Shown piece after piece: positions 1 through 5,333 of a stretch of DNA of 9,706 bases (positions within the stretch are counted from its first letter, which is position 1; each line of letters begins with the position of its first letter). The DNA comes from Bacilli bacterium (GTDB taxonomy: Bacteria > Bacillota_I > Bacilli_A > RF39 > UBA660), in assembly GCA_900758895.1 (NCBI GenBank), contig CAAETG010000029.1:1-9706 (forward strand). The letters are read 5' to 3'. The notes beneath the pieces are model-generated. The model was not told the origin of the DNA, ran no database searches, and was given only the letters and a program-made list of their open reading frames with translations. The translations under genes and the position numbers were made by a program.

Positions 1-77
1 GAAGGAAATTGGAATAAATTAAATATGGATTACTATTTAAAAATCATAAGGTTTTAACTTTGACATTTTCTTAAGTT

Positions 78-596
78 TTGATGTTGACATTTACACAAAA
101 TAATACTTCTAGCAATGATAATAAATCTGCTGATGAAGAAGTATTAACCTATGTTAGATCGATTAAGAATGATACCGAAAGCGGAATTACAAGTACTCTC
201 AAAAATGGATTTATTACTGTTGTAGATTTTCTATTCTATGATGGTGAAATAGCAGGTCATACTTTTCATGAGCTAACTACAAGTGCCAAGCTAGAAGTAT
301 TAAAAGCAGCTTTATGGATTGATGATAAAGTAGATCAAGTCTTTCCTGGCTATAAAGAAACCATTAGTAATGGTGCTAGTAAAGTTTATACAAGCGTAAA
401 AAACTTAATTGTAAGCACTTATTTAGATATCACAACAAGTATATGTGAAAACCAAAGTGATTTATGTACACAAGCGAAAGAAGATTTTCAAGATTTAAAA
501 CAAAGTTTTGGCTTTACATGGGATCTCATTAAAAGTTTGGCAAGTTCTGGATTAGATAAGTTAGCAAGTTGGTATGAAATCTGGAGTGGCAAGTAA
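78..596 (+). CDS. Hypothetical protein, start uncertain
   Basis: I do not recognise this protein of about 172 residues. The frame is closed upstream by a stop at 72-74, so translation can begin only at TTG 78, ATG 81 or TTG 84. None of these has a convincing Shine-Dalgarno sequence, and no methionine occurs after residue 2, so the start is doubtful and the gene may have lost its 5' end. The first 25 residues are polar (Asn/Ser/Asp/Glu rich). The rest looks mostly helical with short amphipathic or hydrophobic patches (GFITVVDFLFY near residue 44, LEVLKAALWI near 73) but no clear transmembrane span. A CxxxxxxC pair lies near residues 122-129. The stop TAA shares its last base with the ATG of the HAD gene, which indicates translational coupling. 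No function is inferred. Confidence 0.6.
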   Translation: MMLTFTQNNTSSNDNKSADEEVLTYVRSIKNDTESGITSTLKNGFITVVDFLFYDGEIAGHTFHELTTSAKLEVLKAALWIDDKVDQVFPGYKETISNGASKVYTSVKNLIVSTYLDITTSICENQSDLCTQAKEDFQDLKQSFGFTWDLIKSLASSGLDKLASWYEIWSGK

Positions 597-1075
597 TGAA
601 TGTTATCTTCTTAGATTTTGATGGTGTCATCAATAATAATGAGGAAACAGTAACAAAAGAAGCAATGATTACATTAAAAGAAATGATCTTAAAATATCAA
701 GCTTTAGTTGTAATAACTACCTCTTGGTTTGTGTTTAGTCCCAATCGCAAAGAAAAAATAACAGCATTTTTAAATAAGCTAGGAATTACAAATATAGATT
801 GGTTAAAATTAGGCTTAAAAGGAACTTATCAAGGGATTCCCTTAAGTTATCGTACACTCGGAATCATCGATTATTTATCTGAACATCCTAGTATCAACTA
901 CATCGTATTAGATGATGAATATGATAGCGAATATCGATTATTAAATATAAATCATTTAAAAACCAATCCAAATATCGGTTTAACCAAAGAAGATATAAAA
1001 AAAGTATCTTTCCAAAAACCACATCCAACTATATTTACTAAAGTAATAGATAAAGAAAAAGGGAAATCAAGATAA
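596..1075 (+). CDS. HAD-like protein of the Swiss Army Knife RNA repair type (HAD_SAK)
   Basis: This 159-residue protein has the layout of small HAD-superfamily proteins of the HAD_SAK type. Motif I is FLDFDGV at residues 5-11, with the two HAD aspartates D7 and D9. Motif II is TTSW at 41-44. A conserved arginine-containing helix start (YRTLGIIDYL) is at 85-94. The acidic motif IV VLDDEYD is at 104-110 and the GLT element at 128-130. The family carries out metal-dependent phosphoryl transfer; in multidomain relatives it is linked to RNA end repair, but the substrate here is unknown. ATG 596 overlaps the previous stop by one base, and GGAG at 583-586 gives a good ribosome site, so both genes belong to one transcript. 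A small terminator hairpin begins inside its stop codon. The family call is from motifs; the role in RNA repair is inference. Confidence 0.8.
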   Translation: MNVIFLDFDGVINNNEETVTKEAMITLKEMILKYQALVVITTSWFVFSPNRKEKITAFLNKLGITNIDWLKLGLKGTYQGIPLSYRTLGIIDYLSEHPSINYIVLDDEYDSEYRLLNINHLKTNPNIGLTKEDIKKVSFQKPHPTIFTKVIDKEKGKSR

Positions 1076-1091
1076 CTTCAAAGTTATTTTT
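1072..1091 (+). terminator. Intrinsic terminator of the 78-1075 transcript
   Basis: ATAACT (1072-1077), loop TCAA and AGTTAT (1082-1087) form a 6-bp hairpin that runs into a T-tract. The stem includes the TAA stop of the HAD gene. A further T-rich stretch follows at 1098-1109. The stem is short and AT-rich, so it may be weak. Confidence 0.55.
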
Positions 1092-1119
1092 AAAACCTCT
1101 TTTTTTTTATTCTTAAACA

Positions 1120-1128
1120 TGCTATAAT
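1120..1128 (+). promoter_or_regulatory. Extended -10 promoter of the herA-like gene
   Basis: TGC plus TATAAT (1123-1128) forms an extended -10 element with no good -35 hexamer 17 bases upstream (a T-tract lies there). The predicted start near 1135 gives a leader of about 20 nt. AGG at 1145-1147, 8 bases before ATG 1156, is the ribosome site. Confidence 0.65.
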
Positions 1129-1155
1129 GTTTCTATAGTAGGGTAGGTCGATCGT

Positions 1156-3099
1156 ATGATATTTGGTAAAATTTTATATATTAGTGATAATATAGCACAT
1201 GTTGAAAATATAAGTAAAGATACTATAACTGCTGATTTAATGAATATTCATGTTATTTTTGAAGATAAAGATCAAAGAATTCTTGGTGAAGTCATTGAAT
1301 TAAATGATGAAGAAATAAAAATTCGTTTCTTAGGTGAATTTGTTGGTACTAGGTACATAAATGGTGTTATTAGAAAACCACTTTTATCTAGTACACTTAG
1401 AATTATTAATAGTGAAGAATTATTGGAATTAGTTGGTACACTTAGTAATAAAAGTTTTACCTTAGGCTCTAGTGCCACATATAAAGGATTTCAAATTTGT
1501 CCCAATATTAATGATTTATTTTCCAACCATTTAGCCATATTTGGTAACTCTGGTTCTGGTAAATCATGTGGTGTATCAAGAATTATTCAAAACATATTTA
1601 GTAATCCTAAAACGGTAACTTATAATGCCAATATGTTCTTCTTTGATGCCTATGGTGAATATAAAAACGCTTTTGGTTCTCTAAATAAGATTAATCCTAG
1701 CTATAATTATAAGTTTATTACCACCAATCCAACGGAACCAACAGATTATCTCTTAAAAATACCGGTAAACTTACTTACTCTTGATGATGTAGCACTACTA
1801 CTTCAAGCAAATAGTCACTCTCAATTACCAATTTTGGAACGTAGTATTAAATATGCCAAAATATTTTCAAGTGATTCTGAAGAAGTAACGAAATACAAGA
1901 ATCATTTAATTGCCAAAGCTCTCATTGCTATTTTATTTAGTAATGCGACAACGAGTTATAAAAAGAATGAAATATTTAAAGTAATAGAAGTATGTCATAC
2001 CAAAGAATTTAACTTTGATTCAGTTATACCAGGACTAGGGTACACGAGAAGCTTTAGTGAATGTTTCGAAATTGATTCCAATGGTAATTTTGGTGAATCA
2101 GTATTAATTACTGATTACATTCTAAAGCATATTGATGAATCGATTACCGAAATGCCTATTCCTGAAAAAGCATTTTATACTCTAAAGGATTTAGCAAATG
2201 CTCTAGAATTTACTTTAATTAGTGAAGGATTCCAAGGAAATCAAGCAATGTATAATGAAGCGATGATCTTACAAGTAAGACTAAATACCATTATTGGTGG
2301 ACAGGTCAATAATTATTTTGATGGTTCTAAATATACAAGTACGGAAGAATTTGTCGCAGAGTTATGCAGAAAAGATAATGCCAGAGCTCAAATTGTCAAT
2401 ATTAACTTAGAAGATATTGATGATGCTTATGCCAAAGTAATTGTTAAAATTATTTCTAAATTATTATTTGATTATGCCAAAGGATTAACAAATCGAGCTA
2501 GTATTCCGTTCCATTTATTCTTAGAAGAAGCCCATAGATATATCCAACAAGATACCGATACATTCTTACTTGGATATAACATCTTTGACCGAATTGCAAA
2601 AGAAGGTCGTAAATATGGCGTAATTCTAGATATTATTAGTCAAAGACCAGTTGAAATAAGCGATACCGTTATTGCACAATGTTCCAACTTCTTAATATTT
2701 AAAATGACTCACCCAAAAGATATCAAATATATTGAAGAAATGCTTCCAAATATTAGTGCCGATGTCATTGAAAAAATGAAGGTATTACAACCAGGAAACT
2801 GTGTAGCATTTGGTTCTGCCTTCAAAATACCAATGATTTGTAAACTAGAAATGCCAGATCCAATGCCATATTCAACAAACTGTAATGTATCAGCATGTTG
2901 GGAAGAAGAGCCAACTTCTGCGCCAAGAATTTCTCCAGAGCCAATTGCAAATAACTATGTAACAGAAGGTGTTCAAACAAATAATTTACAAAGCGATATG
3001 ATAGCTTCAACGAATCCAGTTAGTCAACCAAATTCATATCAAAATACAGCAACTAATAATACCGATTTTAATCCAATGTCGGGAATGGGAAACATTTAA
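1156..3099 (+). CDS. HerA/FtsK-type DNA-translocase ATPase (HAS-barrel, DUF87)
   Basis: This 647-residue protein has the HerA architecture. An N-terminal beta-rich segment (about 1-90, HAS-barrel-like) leads to a RecA-fold ATPase. The Walker A motif GNSGSGKS is at 130-137. The HerA-style D-x-x-GEY motif reads FFFDAYGEY at 161-169. Walker B is HLFLEEAHRYI at 453-463, with the catalytic acidic pair. The KEGRKYG arginine segment at 482-488 is followed by the SQRP sensor motif at 495-498. The insert at about 200-400 is long. The last 75 residues are low-complexity and rich in Asn, Gln, Ser, Pro and Thr, probably a disordered tail. HerA proteins are hexameric DNA translocases, which often work with the nuclease NurA or, in defence loci, with SIR2 or DUF4297 partners. 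None of these is adjacent. The gene has its own promoter and terminator, so it appears monocistronic. Confidence 0.85.
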   Translation: MIFGKILYISDNIAHVENISKDTITADLMNIHVIFEDKDQRILGEVIELNDEEIKIRFLGEFVGTRYINGVIRKPLLSSTLRIINSEELLELVGTLSNKSFTLGSSATYKGFQICPNINDLFSNHLAIFGNSGSGKSCGVSRIIQNIFSNPKTVTYNANMFFFDAYGEYKNAFGSLNKINPSYNYKFITTNPTEPTDYLLKIPVNLLTLDDVALLLQANSHSQLPILERSIKYAKIFSSDSEEVTKYKNHLIAKALIAILFSNATTSYKKNEIFKVIEVCHTKEFNFDSVIPGLGYTRSFSECFEIDSNGNFGESVLITDYILKHIDESITEMPIPEKAFYTLKDLANALEFTLISEGFQGNQAMYNEAMILQVRLNTIIGGQVNNYFDGSKYTSTEEFVAELCRKDNARAQIVNINLEDIDDAYAKVIVKIISKLLFDYAKGLTNRASIPFHLFLEEAHRYIQQDTDTFLLGYNIFDRIAKEGRKYGVILDIISQRPVEISDTVIAQCSNFLIFKMTHPKDIKYIEEMLPNISADVIEKMKVLQPGNCVAFGSAFKIPMICKLEMPDPMPYSTNCNVSACWEEEPTSAPRISPEPIANNYVTEGVQTNNLQSDMIASTNPVSQPNSYQNTATNNTDFNPMSGMGNI

Positions 3100-3105
3100 A
3101 AATTC

Positions 3106-3143
3106 AAAAAAAGATTAGAACTTCAAACATTCTAATCTTTTTC
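3106..3143. terminator. Bidirectional terminator between herA-like gene and the large ncRNA
   Basis: A 13-bp perfect stem (3108-3120 with 3130-3142, loop of 9) has an A-tract on its left and a T-tract on its right, so it gives a T-tailed terminator on both strands. It ends the herA-like transcript on plus and the ncRNA transcript on minus (T7 on that strand). Confidence 0.85.
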
Positions 3144-3172
3144 CATTGTTCTTTAACAATTAGATAAATGAT
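3144..3172. repeat. Left arm of the 28-29-nt inverted repeat bounding the ncRNA
   Basis: This arm is the reverse complement of 3704-3732 at 27 of 29 positions. One of the two differences is a G-U pair in minus-strand RNA and the other is the innermost position. It forms the 3' side of the ncRNA terminal stem. Confidence 0.9.
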
Positions 3173-3703
3173 ATTTCTCACATTAATATCTATTATAAAA
3201 CTATTTTTTGTTTCAGCCACTAGCCAGTAATTGCCCTTATAAAGGAGCGACCTTTATTCTTCAATTACCTACAAACACTAAAGAAGACTTTCACTTCCAA
3301 ATTTCATGCGCATAGGAACAATTTTCTTGTTTAATACGGAATCGAACCGCAACAACCATCTTTTTGTTGCAGATTTGCACTACTTTAACCAGTTTCTAAT
3401 CTTATAACATATCACTATGTATCAACTGCAAATAGCTTATTGGCATTCTTTAAAACTCTTTAGATGCCACTCTAATAAATTTTAAAGTTAATCTTCCTTT
3501 TTTCTACAAGGAAAGTTTCTGATGACTACGATTAGGACTGTGCTTTATAATCCCATAATAGTATTGCTAATATCTTTTTTGTTACTTCGTAACTCTCGGT
3601 TTAATATTACTATTAAACCAACTCAATCCTCTAAAAGTTCGCACTATTAAATAATAAGTAAAAGATATACCCATACAAAATTGCCTTTTTGTCTATCATA
3701 TGG

Positions 3704-3732
3704 TTCATTTATCTAATTGTCAAAGAACAATG
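3704..3732. repeat. Right arm of the inverted repeat bounding the ncRNA
   Basis: This arm forms the 5' side of the terminal stem and begins within one or two bases of the predicted transcription start. The string TTCTTTGACAATTAGATAA resembles the boxA-like, processing-stem sequences that precede 23S rRNA in Firmicutes spacers; this likeness is from memory. Confidence 0.9.
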
Positions 3733-3739
3733 TATTCGC

Positions 3740-3768
3740 ATTATATCACCATATATTATTCTTGTCAA
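3740..3768 (-). promoter_or_regulatory. Consensus sigma-A promoter of the large ncRNA
   Basis: Read on the minus strand: TTGACA (3768-3763), 17-bp spacer, TATAAT (3745-3740). Both hexamers match consensus exactly, which suggests strong transcription. The start is expected near 3733, at the first base of the terminal stem. Confidence 0.9.
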
Positions 3769-3812
3769 CAAAATTATATACCAAGCGTAATGTAAAAAAA
3801 CTGTATAAGTAC

Positions 3813-3842
3813 TTGAATAGAATTTATCATATATGATATAAT
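3813..3842 (+). promoter_or_regulatory. Sigma-A promoter of the 6S-like RNA
   Basis: TTGAAT (3813-3818), 18-bp spacer, TATAAT (3837-3842). The start is expected near 3847-3849, which is the 5' end of the closing stem of the 6S-like RNA. It diverges from the ncRNA promoter, with 44 bases between the two -35 boxes. Confidence 0.8.
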
Positions 3843-3846
3843 AATA

Positions 3847-3997
3847 ATGCCTAGAGGATATAGTTTATCTGTAGCATAAAACCGACTATGTGATATTATT
3901 GGGAGAATAATTACATGTGGAGTTGAAGACTGGTCTTTGATTAGCCAGGATCCAGAAGCATGTATGTTTCTTACCACCTCGCGAGAGCGGGTTTTTT
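3847..3997 (+). ncRNA. ssrS: Probable 6S RNA
   Basis: This RNA of about 145 nt starts at a sigma-A promoter and ends at an intrinsic terminator. It can fold as a 6S-type rod. The closing stem is ATGC (3847-3850) with GCAT (3958-3961), an internal loop, then GGAT (3856-3859) with ATCC (3950-3953). A large central bubble follows, with a small hairpin in its 3' strand (CTGGT 3930-3934 with GCCAG 3944-3948). The apical arm is CGACT (3883-3887) with AGTTG (3921-3925), then ATGTG/TACAT and ATTATT/AATAAT around a GGGAG loop (3901-3905). A competing 5' hairpin (3847-3877) is also possible. 6S RNA mimics an open promoter and sequesters the sigma-A RNA polymerase. From memory, B. subtilis 6S-1 lies next to the tcdA orthologue yrvM, which supports the call. 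A cis-regulatory leader of tcdA is the alternative. Confidence 0.65.
3978..3997 (+). terminator. Terminator of the 6S-like RNA
   Basis: CTCGC (3978-3982), loop GAGA and GCGGG (3987-3991) form a GC-rich 5-bp stem (one G-U) followed by six T. Confidence 0.8.
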
Positions 3998-4001
3998 ATC
4001 A

Positions 4002-4028
4002 CCAGATAGACTTTCCGTCTGGGTTTTT
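4002..4028 (+). terminator. Second terminator between 6S-like RNA and tcdA
   Basis: CCAGA (4002-4006) pairs with TCTGG (4018-4022), or alternatively AGAC (4008-4011) with GTCT (4017-4020). Five T follow. It backs up the terminator just upstream and isolates tcdA from 6S transcription. Confidence 0.6.
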
Positions 4029-4031
4029 ATT

Positions 4032-4040
4032 TGGTATAAT
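4032..4040 (+). promoter_or_regulatory. Extended -10 promoter of tcdA
   Basis: TGG plus TATAAT (4035-4040) is an extended -10 element; the -35 position (TTTCCG) is poor. The start would be near 4047, leaving a leader of only about 9 nt before ATG 4056. A 6-bp inverted repeat (AATATC 4038-4043, GATATT 4050-4055) sits over the start region. Confidence 0.6.
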
Positions 4041-4055
4041 ATCTTTGGTGATATT

Positions 4056-4742
4056 ATGTTTGATCGTTTAATACCTTTAATTGGAGAAGAAAACTTAGAA
4101 AAAATAAAAAATACAAAAATCTTATTAGTAGGCATTGGTGGAGTAGGGAGCTTTACTTTAGAATGTCTAGTTAGAACTGGATTTAGTGATATAACCATCA
4201 TAGATGGTGATACCATTGATGAATCAAATTTAAATAGACAAATTATTACGAGTGAAGATAATATTGGTAACTCCAAAGTAAAAGAAGCTTTAAATAGATA
4301 TCAAAAAATTAATAGCAATGCTAAAATAACCATAAAAGACATCTTTTTAACTAAAGATAATGTAAAAGAATATATAAACGAAAAATATGATTATATCATA
4401 GATGCTTGTGATGATATTAATGTAAAAGTAGAATTAATTAAGTATGCTAGAAAAAATCATATTAAAATCATTAGTGCCTTAGGAACTGGTAAAAAAATTA
4501 ACCCTAAATATTTAGAAATAACAACACTAGATAAAACCGAAAATGATCCATTAGCAAGAAAACTAAGACAATTAATAAGAAAAGAAAATTTAGATTTAAA
4601 TATACCCGTTGTATTTAGTAGAGAAACCCCAATTGATACGAAAAACATATTAGGTTCTTGCATCTTTGTTCCAGCCGTTACTGGTATTTACTTAGCAAAC
4701 TATATATTTTTAGACATTATAAAACCTCAAGACAATTCTTGA
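4056..4742 (+). CDS. tcdA: tRNA threonylcarbamoyladenosine dehydratase TcdA
   Basis: TcdA (YgdL/CsdL, YrvM in Bacillus) is an E1-like enzyme that uses ATP to dehydrate t6A37 to cyclic ct6A in ANN-decoding tRNAs. With the ATG at 4056 the protein has 228 residues, slightly short for the family. The nucleotide loop GIGGVGS is at 26-32, the acidic strand end IIDGD at 48-52, the E1 signature NLNRQ at 58-62 and DACDD at 116-120. The TcdA-typical segments KTENDPLARKLR (160-171) and GSCIFVPAVTG (200-210) follow. The frame is open further upstream to 3960, but that stretch lies in the 6S RNA end and two terminators, so 4056 is preferred. GGTG at 4047-4050 is a weak ribosome site. Its last 16 bases overlap the convergent regulator gene. 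The family is clear; no sulfur-transfer partner is nearby. Confidence 0.92.
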   Translation: MFDRLIPLIGEENLEKIKNTKILLVGIGGVGSFTLECLVRTGFSDITIIDGDTIDESNLNRQIITSEDNIGNSKVKEALNRYQKINSNAKITIKDIFLTKDNVKEYINEKYDYIIDACDDINVKVELIKYARKNHIKIISALGTGKKINPKYLEITTLDKTENDPLARKLRQLIRKENLDLNIPVVFSRETPIDTKNILGSCIFVPAVTGIYLANYIFLDIIKPQDNS

Positions 4743-4746
4743 GGTT
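4723..4746. terminator. Shared hairpin at the overlapping 3' ends of tcdA and the HTH gene
   Basis: A 9-bp perfect inverted repeat, AACCTCAAG (4723-4731) and CTTGAGGTT (4738-4746) with a 6-nt loop, contains both stop codons (tcdA TGA 4740-4742, HTH gene TGA on minus at 4729-4727). Minus transcripts meet a T4 run just after it and plus transcripts a weaker T-rich stretch, so it probably terminates both. Confidence 0.65.
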
Positions 4747-5185
4747 CATCTATTTTGCCTAAAAGATAATCAGCACTTATATGGTATTTTTTGCATATTG
4801 CATAAAGATAATTAGTAGATAATATATTAACACCTCGTTCATAAAAAGAGATATTAGAAAAAGTAGTATTTAAAAAAGTAGCTAATTTAGATTGTGTAAG
4901 TTTATTATTTTTACGAAACTCTTTTAATCTAGTAGCACTCTTTAATTTGTCAATTTCTTCTCTTGTATTTTTATATTGTTTTAAATCAGTAAAATCAAAT
5001 ATATAATCAACGGATACATGAAAATAATTGCATAAAGTATTTAAATGCTTAATAGGGATTGTTACATATTCGTTTTCATATTTGCCATATTGACTACGGT
5101 CAATACCAAGTAATTCTCCCATGATATTTTGAGTTAATCCATCTCTTTCTCTTAAGTATTTTAATCTACTATACATCCTAATCAC
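4727..5185 (-). CDS. Regulator with two tandem XRE-type helix-turn-helix domains
   Basis: This 152-residue protein is almost entirely two Cro/C1 (XRE) DNA-binding domains. The first spans about 7-63 (LTQNIMGELLGIDRSQYGKYE at the recognition helices) and the second about 87-143 (LTQSKLATFLNTTFSNISFYE). Each ends in the usual hydrophobic helix (VSVDYIF and ISADYLLG). A short charged linker (about 64-86) joins them. There is no ligand or oligomerisation domain, so one chain could bind a two-half-site operator. Translation may start at GTG 5185 or at ATG 5176; neither has a good ribosome site (AGG abuts the ATG). The gene is divergent from the surface-protein gene at 5334, and a 20-bp palindrome lies in the shared upstream region. 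Regulation of itself or of that neighbour is inference. Confidence 0.85.
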   Translation of the reverse strand: MIRMYSRLKYLRERDGLTQNIMGELLGIDRSQYGKYENEYVTIPIKHLNTLCNYFHVSVDYIFDFTDLKQYKNTREEIDKLKSATRLKEFRKNNKLTQSKLATFLNTTFSNISFYERGVNILSTNYLYAICKKYHISADYLLGKIDEPQELS

Positions 5186-5208
5186 CGCAATTATTTTCTC
5201 ATGATAAA

Positions 5209-5228
5209 CATTAAATTTTAATTTAATG
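5209..5228. repeat. 20-bp perfect palindrome, possible operator
   Basis: CATTAAATT (5209-5217), TT, AATTTAATG (5220-5228). It lies 24 bases upstream of the HTH gene start and 21 bases upstream of the -35 box of the surface-protein gene. I see no clear -10 for the HTH gene, which probably starts near or within it. Its AT-richness makes a chance origin possible. Confidence 0.5.
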
Positions 5229-5249
5229 GGGCAAATAATGTAATTTTTC

Positions 5250-5278
5250 TTGACTTTTAATCTAGCTCAAATTATAAT
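5250..5278 (+). promoter_or_regulatory. Sigma-A promoter of the surface-protein gene
   Basis: TTGACT (5250-5255), 17-bp spacer, TATAAT (5273-5278); near-consensus. The start is expected near 5285, giving a leader of about 50 nt that carries a small TTCAT/ATGAA hairpin and the ribosome site AAAGGA (5319-5325). Confidence 0.85.
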
Positions 5279-5333
5279 TTATGTATAAGGTAGAAAGTTC
5301 ATTTGTATATGAAATTAGTAAAGGATGATAGAA

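Larger units (their letters stand above)
3106..3733 (-). ncRNA. Large structured non-coding RNA (about 590-nt core), ROOL-like candidate
   Basis: No protein gene is credible here, but the minus strand carries a complete RNA gene. A consensus promoter places the start near 3733. The core is closed by a terminal stem of 28 consecutive pairs formed by 3705-3732 and 3144-3171; the only difference between the arms reads as a G-U pair in this strand's RNA. Inside are hairpins at 3598-3619 (9 bp, 4-nt loop), 3581-3593, 3494-3513 (6 bp), 3441-3469 and 3227-3268 (7-bp outer stem, inner 6-bp stem 3240-3256), plus a tRNA T-arm-like hairpin at 3335-3351. A 7-bp pairing of 3427-3433 with 3373-3379 is also possible. 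The transcript ends at the terminator shared with herA. Length and complexity fit the giant ornate RNAs of Firmicutes (ROOL about 580 nt); the family name is a guess (about 0.35), a structured RNA is nearly certain. Confidence 0.85.

Noticed and set aside
1..57. C-terminal end of an upstream gene (frame ending at TAA 55-57)
   Set aside because: Only 18 codons are visible with no recognisable motif; it may be real but cannot be supported.
1149..1154. CGATCG palindrome before the herA-like start
   Set aside because: It is only six bases and lies in the ribosome-site spacer; likely chance.
3335..3380. tRNA gene on the minus strand, suggested by the T-loop TTCGATT
   Set aside because: Only the T-arm fits; no 7-bp acceptor stem, D-arm or anticodon arm can be placed around it.
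3144..3732. MITE or small transposon bounded by 28-bp inverted repeats
   Set aside because: No target-site duplication is visible at the ends, there is no transposase, and the promoter and terminator are placed exactly for transcription of the segment. A non-coding RNA gene explains the repeats better.
3106..3733. tmRNA, RNase P RNA or group I intron
   Set aside because: I could not find a tmRNA tag frame with tRNA-like ends, the RNase P core strings or group I P7 elements. This was checked by eye only.
3960..4055. N-terminal extension of TcdA by 32 residues
   Set aside because: It overlaps the 6S-like RNA 3' end, two terminators and the tcdA promoter, and the family starts near FDRLIPLIG.
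3771..4276. Minus-strand open frames over the 6S-like RNA and tcdA start
   Set aside because: They are antisense shadows of the RNA gene and tcdA, with no ribosome sites and no family likeness.
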